Assembly (NCBI GenBank): GCA_030524705.1 | Contig: JAUNGD010000002.1 | Span: 62,001-126,000 of the forward strand | Reading direction: 5' to 3' | Length of the DNA: 64,000 nt | DNA from: Lachnospiraceae bacterium | GTDB taxonomy: Bacteria > Bacillota > Clostridia > Lachnospirales > Lachnospiraceae | In this document: piece by piece, positions 34,886 through 42,887 of the stretch | Numbering within the stretch: the stretch's first letter is position 1 | Layout of the letters: each line of letters opens with the position of its first letter | The notes under the pieces: generated by a model | What the model saw: only the letters and a program-made list of their open reading frames with translations | What the model was told of the DNA's origin: nothing | The model's database searches: none | Translations under genes and position numbers: made by a program

Positions 34886-36523
34886 TCAGTTATCCTCAGG
34901 TTTGCCCTCAGTGGTGTATACCTGACGCTTTCTTGCCATTTCATCGCTTTCGAGGTATTCGTCGTAGGTGGTGATCTTGTCGATCATCTTTCCGTTCGGC
35001 AGGATCTCCATAATACGGTTCGCGGTGGTCTGGACGATCTGGTGGTCTCTGGAGGAGAAGAGCAGTACGCCCGGGAATTTGATCATACCGTTGTTCAAGG
35101 CGGTGATGGACTCCATATCCAGATGGTTCGTCGGTTCGTCCAGCAGCAGGACGTTTGCACCGGAAATCATCATCTTGGAGAGGAGACACCTGACGCGCTC
35201 GCCTCCTGAGAGGACTCTGAGCTTTTTGACGCCGTCGTCTCCTGCAAAGAGCATTCTTCCCAGGAAGCCCCGGACATAGGTGGCGTCCTTGATCTCGGAG
35301 AACTGGGTCAGCCAGTCCGCGATGGTCAGGTCGCTGTCAAATTCCTTCGTGCTGTCCTTGGGGAAGTATGCCTGGGAGGTGGTCACGCCCCATTTGTAGG
35401 TGCCTTCATCCGGCTCCATTTCTCCCATGAGAATCTGGAAGAAGGTGGTTTTTGCCAGCTCATTGCTGCCGACAAACGCTACCTTGTCGTTGTGTCCCAA
35501 CGTGAAGGTGATATTGTCCAGCACCTTTACTCCGTCGATGGTCTTGGAAAGATTCTCCACCATAAGGACTTCGTTTCCGATCTCGCGGTTCGGACGGAAA
35601 TCAATGTACGGATATTTGCGGCTGGAGGGCTTGATCTCATCAAGCTGAATTTTTTCCAGAGCACGCTTTCTGGAGGTCGCCTGCTTGGACTTGGAAGCAT
35701 TTGCGGAGAAACGGGAGATGAACTCCTGCAGCTCCTTGATTTTCTCTTCCTTTTTCTTGTTGGCTTCCTTCATCTGCTTGATCAGAAGCTGGCTGGACTC
35801 ATACCAGAAATCGTAGTTCCCGGCATAGAGTTGAATCTTGCCGTAGTCGATGTCCGCGATCTGGGTGCAGACCTTATTCAGAAAGTAACGGTCGTGGGAA
35901 ACGACGATTACCGTGTTGTCAAAGTTGATCAGGAATTCCTCAAGCCAGCTGATGGCGTCGAGATCCAGATGGTTAGTGGGCTCATCGAGAAGCAGGATGT
36001 CAGGATTGCCGAACAGCGCCCGGGCAAGAAGCACCTTGACCTTTTCGTTGCCGTCCAGATCCTTCATCAGTGAATAATGAAGAGAAGGATCGATGCCAAG
36101 ACCGTTCAGGAGAGTGGCGGCATCAGACTCGGCCTCCCAGCCGTTCATCTCGGCGAATTCTCCTTCCAGTTCACTGGCCCGGATACCGTCTTCATCCGTG
36201 AACTCTTCTTTAGAGTAGATCGCTTCTTTTTCTTTCATGATATCATACAGCCTCTGATTTCCCATGATGACCGTATCCAGAACGGGATATTCATCGTATT
36301 TGAAGTGGTCCTGCTCCAGGACGGAAAGACGCTGGCCCGGAGTCATGACAACGTCGCCCTTTGTGGTCTCAAGCTTACCGGAGAGGATCTTCAGGAAGGT
36401 GGATTTTCCGGCTCCGTTGGCGCCGATCAGGCCGTAGCAGTTGCCCTCGGTGAATTTGATGTTTACATCCTCAAACAGAGCCTTTTTTCCGATTCTAAGA
36501 GTTACATTATTTGCACTAATCAT
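34886..36523 (-). CDS. ABC-F family ATPase, YbiT/YkpA type
   Basis: A 545-residue cytosolic protein with two ATP-binding domains and no membrane segments. Domain 1 has Walker A GANGAGKST, a YkpA-type signature LDGNEKVKVLLARAL, Walker B LLLDEPTNHLD and H-loop SHDRY. A charged linker (about 240-320) with KKKEEKIKELQEF joins domain 2, whose signature LSGGERVRC and Walker B LLLDEPTNHLD are intact. Its Walker A is unusual, GSNELAKTT, and the H-loop reads SRDHQ, without the usual His. ABC-F proteins act on ribosomes, in regulation or antibiotic protection. Placed beside an MFS pump gene, but this subfamily is mostly housekeeping. Confidence 0.92.
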   Translation of the reverse strand: MISANNVTLRIGKKALFEDVNIKFTEGNCYGLIGANGAGKSTFLKILSGKLETTKGDVVMTPGQRLSVLEQDHFKYDEYPVLDTVIMGNQRLYDIMKEKEAIYSKEEFTDEDGIRASELEGEFAEMNGWEAESDAATLLNGLGIDPSLHYSLMKDLDGNEKVKVLLARALFGNPDILLLDEPTNHLDLDAISWLEEFLINFDNTVIVVSHDRYFLNKVCTQIADIDYGKIQLYAGNYDFWYESSQLLIKQMKEANKKKEEKIKELQEFISRFSANASKSKQATSRKRALEKIQLDEIKPSSRKYPYIDFRPNREIGNEVLMVENLSKTIDGVKVLDNITFTLGHNDKVAFVGSNELAKTTFFQILMGEMEPDEGTYKWGVTTSQAYFPKDSTKEFDSDLTIADWLTQFSEIKDATYVRGFLGRMLFAGDDGVKKLRVLSGGERVRCLLSKMMISGANVLLLDEPTNHLDMESITALNNGMIKFPGVLLFSSRDHQIVQTTANRIMEILPNGKMIDKITTYDEYLESDEMARKRQVYTTEGKPEDN

Positions 36524-36714
36524 ATCATACCCTCATTTTATTTCTTTATTCCCACAGCACAGCACACCGGCGGACCTGCTGCGGGGGTAACTATATTGCA
36601 GCTGTATCCTATTTTACTGAAAAACGCGAAAAAAGCAAGGGGAAAATGGGGTTGCATTTGCGGATCAGTTGCAGTAAGATACTTTGGCAAATACAGAAAG
36701 GAAGGGAAAGTACA

Positions 36715-38124
36715 ATGCAGTCCGGACGAATGACAAAGGCGTCAGAAGAAAGACGGAAGAAAAAACAGGAGCAGACGGTGGATATGCTGCACGGCCCCCT
36801 AGCGGGGAAAATTATCGTGTTTACAATTCCGATTATGATATCAGGAATTTTGCAGCTTCTGTTTAACGCCGCAGATATTATTGTAGTGGGGCGGTTTGCC
36901 GGCAGCAATGCCCTGGCGGCGGTGGGTTCGAACAGCGCGTTGATCAATCTTCTGGTCAATCTTCTTGTGGGTCTTTCCATCGGCTCGGCGGTGACGGTGG
37001 CTTTTTATTACGGGGCGTCAGAGCTGGATCAGGTGAATGAGACGATCCACACGTCGGTGGCTCTCAGCGTGATCGGAGGAATCGTCTGCGGAGCCCTGGG
37101 CTTTTTTATCAGCCCGGTTCTGCTGAAGCTGATGGGTACGCCGAAGAATATCATTGGACAGGCAACCTTATATCTGAAAATATATTTTCTCGGCATTCCG
37201 GCCATGTCGGTTTACAATTTTGGCAGTGCGATCCTGCGCTCCCTGGGGGATACGAAGCGGCCGCTGTATTATCTGGTGGTGGGCGGCATTACGAACGTTG
37301 TGCTGAATGTGATCCTGGTGGCGGCCTTTCATCTTGATGTGGCAGGAGTGGCGATTGCCACAGTGGTATCCCAGACGATTTCTGCTTTGCTGACGCTGCG
37401 GCACATGAGCAGAATGGAAGAGGCCATCCGGCTCCGGTGGAGGAGCATACGGATTTCCAGGGCAAAGCTTGCGCGGATTGCCCGGATCGGCGTGCCGGCC
37501 GGGATTCAGTCTACGATTTTTTCACTTTCCAATGTGCTGATCCAGTCCTCGGTGAACAGCTTCGGAGAGCTGGCAGTGGCGGGAAATTCGGCGGCCAGTA
37601 ATATAGAAGGTTTTATTTACATAGCGATGAATTCCTTTTACCAGGCGGCGCAGACCTTTACCGGGCAGAACGTCGGAGGAAGGAAATATGAGCGGATCAA
37701 TAAGGTGTTTTTCAACTGTCTTGCCATGGTCACAGTCACCGGGCTGGTGCTGGGAACGGTGCTGTATCATTTTGCGTATCCGCTTCTGAACATTTACCTC
37801 CCGGGGAACGATGCGGCGATCGAATACGGAATCGCCAGAATGGGGATCATTGCGGTGACGTATTTCCTCTGCGGCATCATGGAGGTTTTTTCCGGGATGC
37901 TGAGGGGGATGGGAGAGTCGGTGATGCCGATGGTGGTCTCCATGATAGGCTCATGCCTGCTCCGGGTGGTGTGGATCTACACGGTTTTTGCAGCCCACAG
38001 GACGCTTCCGGTGCTGTATCTGTCGTATCCGGTATCTTGGATCGTGACGGAATCCGTGCATCTGATTTGCTATCTGTACGTGAAGAAAAGACTTGTGGCG
38101 CGGAGCCTGCATCAGGCTGCGTAA
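36715..38124 (+). CDS. MATE-family multidrug/cation antiporter
   Basis: A 469-residue membrane protein of about twelve helices. MATE traits include the first helix after LHGPLAGKIIVFTIPIMISG, the repeated NAADIIVVGRFAGSNALAAVG (helix 2 region) and the second-half EGFIYIAMNSFYQAAQTFTGQNVG. These exporters use Na+ or H+ gradients to expel drugs or metabolites. ATG at 36715 follows AGGAAGGG; ATG at 36727 is possible, and an upstream start at 36646 is unlikely. The N terminus is highly basic (SEERRKKKQEQ). Diverges from the ABC-F gene. Confidence 0.93.
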   Translation: MQSGRMTKASEERRKKKQEQTVDMLHGPLAGKIIVFTIPIMISGILQLLFNAADIIVVGRFAGSNALAAVGSNSALINLLVNLLVGLSIGSAVTVAFYYGASELDQVNETIHTSVALSVIGGIVCGALGFFISPVLLKLMGTPKNIIGQATLYLKIYFLGIPAMSVYNFGSAILRSLGDTKRPLYYLVVGGITNVVLNVILVAAFHLDVAGVAIATVVSQTISALLTLRHMSRMEEAIRLRWRSIRISRAKLARIARIGVPAGIQSTIFSLSNVLIQSSVNSFGELAVAGNSAASNIEGFIYIAMNSFYQAAQTFTGQNVGGRKYERINKVFFNCLAMVTVTGLVLGTVLYHFAYPLLNIYLPGNDAAIEYGIARMGIIAVTYFLCGIMEVFSGMLRGMGESVMPMVVSMIGSCLLRVVWIYTVFAAHRTLPVLYLSYPVSWIVTESVHLICYLYVKKRLVARSLHQAA

Positions 38125-38170
38125 AGCATAGAAGGCCGGCATATGGAATAAACGTCAGCTAAAACATGCA

Positions 38171-38201
38171 ATGTCAACTAAAATATAAAATAGGTTGACA
38201 A
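38171..38201 (+). promoter_or_regulatory. BirA-type operator of bioY
   Basis: ATGTCAACT (38171-38179) and GGTTGACAA (38193-38201) are inverted half-sites 13 bases apart, the layout of biotin-repressor (BirA) operators, whose usual form is TTGTTAACC and GGTTAACAA about 14 bases apart. The right half overlaps the -35 of the promoter. A further GGTTGACAA half-site lies near 38249. Confidence 0.75.
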
Positions 38202-38223
38202 ATAAGAGCGATCCGTGTAGAAT
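38195..38223 (+). promoter_or_regulatory. Promoter of bioY
   Basis: TTGACA (38195-38200), 17 bases, TAGAAT (38218-38223), about 50 bases upstream of the bioY start and overlapping the BirA-type operator. Confidence 0.8.
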
Positions 38224-38272
38224 ACTCAATGTTTCCTATACTAAAAAGGTTGACAAAAAGAGGAGGATTATT

Positions 38273-38821
38273 ATGGAGAACAGAAAGCTTTCTACGCAAA
38301 AGGTTGTGCTTACCGGTATGATGGCCGCGGTGATGGCGGTAATGTCACAGATACAGTTTCCGCTTCCGTCCGGCGTTCCGGTGACGATGCAGACCTTTGC
38401 AATGGCTTTGGCCGGCTATGTTTTGGGATGGAAATACGGTCTGGCATCTACGGCGGTATATATTCTGCTGGGAGCCGCAGGCGTTCCGGTGTTTGCCGGA
38501 TTTTCCGGCGGCTTCAGCTTTACTACAAGTCCGGCGGGCGGATACATCTGGGGATTTCTGCCGATGGTGGCCCTCTGCGGTTTTGGATTTGAAAAGAAAA
38601 ACTATGTATGGCTGGCGGTGCTTTCCTTAGCGGGACTGGCCTCCTGTCATCTGTTGGGCGTAATACAGTTTTCTCTGGTTACCGGGATGGGAGGAAAGGA
38701 GGCCTTCTTCGTGGCTTCCGTTCCGTATCTTGTAAAAGATATTGTTTCCATAGTGGGCGCCTATGTGGTGGCGAAGGCAGTCCGGGCGGGTCTGAAAAGC
38801 GCCGGCGCGCAGCTTGCGTAA
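38273..38821 (+). CDS. bioY: Biotin transporter BioY (ECF S component)
   Basis: A 182-residue hydrophobic protein with about six helices. The BioY signature PLPSGVPVTMQTFAMALAGY follows helix 1, then GAAGVPVFAGFSGG and SPAGGYIWGF in the middle. It binds biotin and imports it alone or with shared EcfAT. The ATG follows AGGAGG; an in-frame upstream start at 38195 overlaps the -35 and can be set aside. The BirA-like operator supports repression by biotin-loaded BirA. No biotin synthesis genes are present nearby, which suggests the organism may rely on uptake. Confidence 0.96.
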   Translation: MENRKLSTQKVVLTGMMAAVMAVMSQIQFPLPSGVPVTMQTFAMALAGYVLGWKYGLASTAVYILLGAAGVPVFAGFSGGFSFTTSPAGGYIWGFLPMVALCGFGFEKKNYVWLAVLSLAGLASCHLLGVIQFSLVTGMGGKEAFFVASVPYLVKDIVSIVGAYVVAKAVRAGLKSAGAQLA

Positions 38822-38947
38822 GGGGATATCCACAAAAGAGCAGTGCCGGGAAACGAAACTTTCGTAAAAGAATTTCCGCAAAAGGGCAGTGCCCCGGGAT
38901 CGGATTTCCGGTGAAAAGAAATGCGGTGAAGGAGGAAAGGCAACATC

Positions 38948-39415
38948 ATGGAGCTGCGTACACACCATCTGCTGTGCATTCCGATGTATCAGGGACACGG
39001 CTACAGCGAAGCTTTTTGTGAGCATATGGCAAAGGTCATTGAAACGATAAAGGAGACGGAGGAAGCGATACGTCCTCTGGCCTCTCCAGATGTGGTTTGT
39101 ACCCGATGTCCGCATCTGCAGCCCCCGGCGCCGGAGGAGGAGAGCAGCCGGAGGGAAAAGCCGGAGTCAGAGCTCTTGTTTCTCCGCAACCGCTACTGCG
39201 ATCGTGAAAAGCAGATCTCCCGGAAGGATTCACGTCTGCTGGAAAGCCTTGGGCTGTGCTGCGGCAGAGAATACGGCAGGGAGGAGCTGAAGAGGACGGT
39301 GCTGTCCCATATGACGGAGGAGATATTCAACGCATCCTGTGGGAAATGCGAATGGCTGCAGCAGGGATTGTGCAGCTTTAGTATGTGGAAAGTTAATTTT
39401 AAAAAATATTTTTAG
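38948..39415 (+). CDS. DUF1284 Cys-rich protein
   Basis: A 155-residue protein beginning MELRTHHLLCIPMYQGHG, the mark of the DUF1284 family. Ten cysteines (10, 24, 51, 54, 84, 104, 105, 131, 134, 142) include two CxxC pairs, so metal or iron-sulfur binding is likely but unproven. No signal peptide or membrane segment. The strong AAGGAGG site supports the start. It lies 126 bases after bioY and ends at a good terminator; whether it shares the bioY transcript is unclear. Confidence 0.85.
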   Translation: MELRTHHLLCIPMYQGHGYSEAFCEHMAKVIETIKETEEAIRPLASPDVVCTRCPHLQPPAPEEESSRREKPESELLFLRNRYCDREKQISRKDSRLLESLGLCCGREYGREELKRTVLSHMTEEIFNASCGKCEWLQQGLCSFSMWKVNFKKYF

Positions 39416-39416
39416 G

Positions 39417-39443
39417 AAAGGGGCTGTTTTTACAGCCCCTTTT
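39417..39443 (+). terminator. Terminator after DUF1284 gene
   Basis: AAAGGGGCTGT (39417-39427) pairs with ACAGCCCCTTT (39432-39442), a perfect 11-base-pair stem with a TTTT loop and T-rich tail. Confidence 0.9.
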
Positions 39444-39448
39444 AAACG

Positions 39449-39477
39449 TTGACAAGAGAGAAGGGGGGATGTAATAT
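39449..39477 (+). promoter_or_regulatory. Promoter of the glycosyltransferase pair
   Basis: TTGACA (39449-39454), 17 bases, TAATAT (39472-39477), about 60 bases upstream of the GT-C gene. Confidence 0.75.
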
Positions 39478-39538
39478 ATTGTTGCGTGCCCTGTGAAAAC
39501 GGGATGATCTGTCAGCAAAAGGAAAGGGATATCAGGAA

Positions 39539-41743
39539 ATGAAAGAGCGCTGTAGCATATTAGCATATCGGGCAGTATTGGCCATAGCATTTTTTTTCTG
39601 CATTTTTATATGTGCGGGAACGATCGGGACTGCAAATGATGTAGTTTTTGTAAATCTCTTCTCAACTTCCCTGCGTTTTATACTTTTGGCGGCAATGACG
39701 GTGATGGTATGTTTGTTCATTGTACTTTTATACCGCTGTTTTGATGCGTTTAGTCGCAGGCCGCTTATTGTGGCATCTGTAATAATGTTTGGAATTATGG
39801 CGGCAGTTTTTGCAGTCATTCTTTTTAATTTCCGTCCGTCCATGATGTCAGATTCTTTAAATCTGTGGGATACGGCTTTGTATTTTGCAAAAACCGGGAA
39901 ATGGCCCATTGAATCCTCGGCGCCCCACGCCTCGTATTTCGGAAGATATTCCAATAATTATTTTCTGGTGGTCTGTTATACATTTTTTTTCCGTTTCCTT
40001 CAGAAAATCGGGATCCGGGATGTCAGTCTTCCATTGCTTCTTCTTGCGGTTGCGGCAATTATGGCTGCCGTGGTCTTTACGTGGCTGATCGGTATGAAGA
40101 TAGGTGGGCTGCGTGGGGCAGTGAAAATTCAGGCGTTATGTGTCCTGAATCCAGTCTATTACATTCTGGTCCTCTGGATATATACGAATGTATTCAGTAT
40201 TCCGCTTACTATGGCAGTAATCTATTTTGGTATTTGTATCTATCAGGAGGAACGGGAATGGCGCAGGAACCTTTACTGTATCCTGTTGGCAATATGCAGT
40301 GTCGCCGGATATTTTATCAGGCCTACGATAGTTATTCCGCTGATCGCCTTTATTATATGCGGCGTCCTGTGGGCAGCCAGAAGCAGAAAAAATGCGTACA
40401 GGCTGCTGAAATGCGGGGGGCTGTGCCTGCTGGCAGGTATTGTGCTTTTTAAGGCAGTCTCCGCACTGAATGACAGCTATTTTTCTACGGTTTCCGAAAG
40501 AAATTATCCTGTCACCCATTGGCTTATGATGGCTGCACACGGAAACGGTACGGTCAGAACCGAGGATAACAATTATACGGGGCAGTTTAAAACAAAAGAG
40601 GAAAAAGTAAAAGCGACGACCGAAAAAATAAAGGAATATTATAGCGAATACAGTTTGCCGGAGTTTGTGTCATTTTTGTATAAAAAGCTGGTAATCTCCT
40701 GGGGACATGGGGATGGAGGAGATCTGCTGGGAAAATTGTCACAGGACAAAAAGATGACCAGGCTTTATTCCTGGATTTTTGGAGACAGATCGGATTTGTT
40801 CCAGCTTTATTGCTATTCCTTTTATCTGGCAGACTTATTTTTAATTCTGATCGCAATCTGGTCCCTGCTGAAAGAACAGTCGGTGAACCCGTATCAGTTC
40901 CTTTTTGTTCTTTCTTTTTTGGGCGGCATTTTGTTTTATTGCCTGTGGGAAGTCAAAAGCTCATATACACTTCCCTTCGTGTATATTATGCTCTGTATCG
41001 GCATGTATGGCGCAAATGTGCTTGCAGGGAAGGTGGCGCTGAGGAGCCGCCAGAGAAAGCTGATGCTGGAACGTCCGGCTGCTTATGCTCTGCTGGCATG
41101 TATGTTATGCATAAGTCTTATCAGCTATGACAAGATGGTGAATACAGTTGTTACACGGCAGGATTGGAGCGTGCGCTGTGCTTTTACCCATTCTGTTGGC
41201 AAATACGGTATCGGCGATGGGGAATTACTGAACGTATCCCAGGAGTTTTATGCGCCCAGACCATTTAACCGGCTTGTGCTTCTGGGATTCGCGGATGAGG
41301 AGGCCAGAGTATCCGGGGACAGTTATATTATCAGCCTTCAGAAAGAAAATGGGGCAGAGGTGTATGCCGGGGAGATCCATGCGGAGGAGCTGTCCGAAGA
41401 AGGAACCGTATGCCTGGATGTTGGTGAGATTATTCCGGATGGAAGAGAGAAATATATACTGAAGCTTTCTGAAAAGGAAAGCAACAGAGGAAAAATGTTT
41501 TTTAAGAGGAAAACAGGAAAATACATGGATATTTATGATGGCTCAGCTGTTGTAAACGGAAAAGAAAACAACAGTGATCTTTGCCTGCAGGTATACGGGG
41601 AATTTCAGGGAGAATGGTGCTCCGGACAGTTGGGAATACTGATCAACGGAAGCCTGTTTGCAGCAGCTTTTCTTTTGTATCTGTGCCTGCAGCATGATAG
41701 GAAAATAAATGAATGGATAAAAAGGTGGTGTGGCTGCGTTTGA
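39539..41743 (+). CDS. GT-C type membrane glycosyltransferase, putative
   Basis: A 734-residue integral membrane protein with roughly a dozen hydrophobic segments. After helix 3 comes SDSLNLWDTALYFAKTGKWP, placing acidic residues in the first outer loop where GT-C transferases keep their catalytic Asp. After the membrane region (to about residue 520) an outer domain of about 150 residues follows, then a final membrane helix. A GT2 polyprenyl-phosphate glycosyltransferase gene overlaps its 3' end, so a lipid-linked sugar made by that partner is probably transferred outside the cell to a polymer or protein. The acceptor is unknown. The gene is AT-richer than its housekeeping neighbours. Confidence 0.75.
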   Translation: MKERCSILAYRAVLAIAFFFCIFICAGTIGTANDVVFVNLFSTSLRFILLAAMTVMVCLFIVLLYRCFDAFSRRPLIVASVIMFGIMAAVFAVILFNFRPSMMSDSLNLWDTALYFAKTGKWPIESSAPHASYFGRYSNNYFLVVCYTFFFRFLQKIGIRDVSLPLLLLAVAAIMAAVVFTWLIGMKIGGLRGAVKIQALCVLNPVYYILVLWIYTNVFSIPLTMAVIYFGICIYQEEREWRRNLYCILLAICSVAGYFIRPTIVIPLIAFIICGVLWAARSRKNAYRLLKCGGLCLLAGIVLFKAVSALNDSYFSTVSERNYPVTHWLMMAAHGNGTVRTEDNNYTGQFKTKEEKVKATTEKIKEYYSEYSLPEFVSFLYKKLVISWGHGDGGDLLGKLSQDKKMTRLYSWIFGDRSDLFQLYCYSFYLADLFLILIAIWSLLKEQSVNPYQFLFVLSFLGGILFYCLWEVKSSYTLPFVYIMLCIGMYGANVLAGKVALRSRQRKLMLERPAAYALLACMLCISLISYDKMVNTVVTRQDWSVRCAFTHSVGKYGIGDGELLNVSQEFYAPRPFNRLVLLGFADEEARVSGDSYIISLQKENGAEVYAGEIHAEELSEEGTVCLDVGEIIPDGREKYILKLSEKESNRGKMFFKRKTGKYMDIYDGSAVVNGKENNSDLCLQVYGEFQGEWCSGQLGILINGSLFAAAFLLYLCLQHDRKINEWIKRWCGCV

Positions 41744-42735
41744 CTGACAGAAAAAGGCTTCCGGTACTGTATATAATAGTGCCGTGTTACAATGAAGAAA
41801 AAGTACTTCCGGTTACGAGCGGGATGTTTCTGGAAAAAATCATCCGGCTGGAAGCGGAGAAAAAAATTAGCGCCGGCAGCAGGATCCTGTTTGTAAATGA
41901 CGGGTCAAAAGATGCGACGTGGCAGATCATTTCGAATCTTGCGGCGCAGGACGAGCATTACATCGGAATCAGCCAGAGCAGGAACCGGGGGCATCAGAAT
42001 GCTGTGCTTGCCGGGCTGATGGAGGCAAAAGATTTATGCGATATCACCATCTCGATTGACTGTGACGGACAGGATGATATAAATGCCATGGATGCCATGG
42101 TGGATGCCTATCTGGATGGCTGCGAGGTGGTATACGGCGTGCGTTCAAACAGGCAGACTGATACGTTTTTCAAACGTTTTACAGCGGAGGGCTTTTACCG
42201 CCTGATGAATTGGATGGGAGTAGAGGTAGTATTTAATCATGCAGACTACCGTCTTATTTCCAGCCGGGTACTGCAGGAATTTAAAAATTTCAGGGAAGTG
42301 AATATTTTCCTGCGGGGTATGGTGCCTCTGGTGGGTTTTAAAAGTACATCGGTGTATTATGAACGTGCAAAGCGGCTTGCCGGAGAGAGCCATTATCCTC
42401 TGAAAAAGATGCTGGCATTGGCGTTTGACGGAATTACAAGCCTGTCTGTCAAGCCTATCCGCATGATCATGTCTCTTGGACTGATCGTAGCTCTTTTAAG
42501 CTTTGTAGGTATTATTTGGGCTGTTGTAGGTGAATTTACAGGGGCGACTGTTTCGGGCTGGGCGAGTACCGTGTGCATTGTCTGCTTTATGGGAGGAATT
42601 CAGCTGCTCTGTATTGGCGTGATCGGAGAATATATCGGGAAAATTTATCTGGAGACGAAGGCAAGGCCGCGCTATATTATCAGTGAAAGGACATATGACA
42701 GAGAGCAAAGTAGGGAAGACATTTCAGAAAATTGA
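41713..42735 (+). CDS. GT2 family polyprenyl-phosphate glycosyltransferase (GtrB/DPM1-like)
   Basis: A 340-residue protein with a cytoplasmic GT-A domain (VPCYNEEKVLP, FVNDGSKDATW, ISIDCDGQDD for nucleotide and metal, HADYRL) and two C-terminal membrane helices (about 248-270 and 285-310), as in GtrB and dolichyl-phosphate mannose synthases. It would put a sugar from a nucleotide sugar onto undecaprenyl phosphate on the inner face. ATG at 41713 overlaps the GT-C gene by 31 bases; TTG at 41740 is an alternative. No GtrA-type flippase gene is adjacent. Confidence 0.9.
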   Translation: MDKKVVWLRLTDRKRLPVLYIIVPCYNEEKVLPVTSGMFLEKIIRLEAEKKISAGSRILFVNDGSKDATWQIISNLAAQDEHYIGISQSRNRGHQNAVLAGLMEAKDLCDITISIDCDGQDDINAMDAMVDAYLDGCEVVYGVRSNRQTDTFFKRFTAEGFYRLMNWMGVEVVFNHADYRLISSRVLQEFKNFREVNIFLRGMVPLVGFKSTSVYYERAKRLAGESHYPLKKMLALAFDGITSLSVKPIRMIMSLGLIVALLSFVGIIWAVVGEFTGATVSGWASTVCIVCFMGGIQLLCIGVIGEYIGKIYLETKARPRYIISERTYDREQSREDISEN

Positions 42736-42796
42736 AAAAAACTTTTATGTATGAAGAAAAAAACAAAAAAAGAAGGAAAAAACCAGATGTCTGAAA

Positions 42797-42825
42797 TGGA
42801 CAAAAATCTTCATATGTGCTAGAAT
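42797..42825 (+). promoter_or_regulatory. Promoter of nifJ
   Basis: TGGACA (42797-42802), 17 bases, TAGAAT (42820-42825), about 60 bases upstream of nifJ. A TG before the -10 (TGTGC TAGAAT) adds strength. Confidence 0.7.
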
Positions 42826-42848
42826 TAAATCTGTATGAGAAGTAATAA

Positions 42849-42864
42849 TGAGTTTACTAACTCA
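42849..42864 (+). promoter_or_regulatory. Palindrome in the nifJ leader
   Basis: TGAGTT (42849-42854) TACT AACTCA (42859-42864) is a perfect 6-4-6 inverted repeat between the start of transcription and the nifJ ribosome site. It could be an operator. It does not match the Rex consensus. Confidence 0.4.
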
Positions 42865-42887
42865 CAAAAATAAGGAGGAATATTCAA

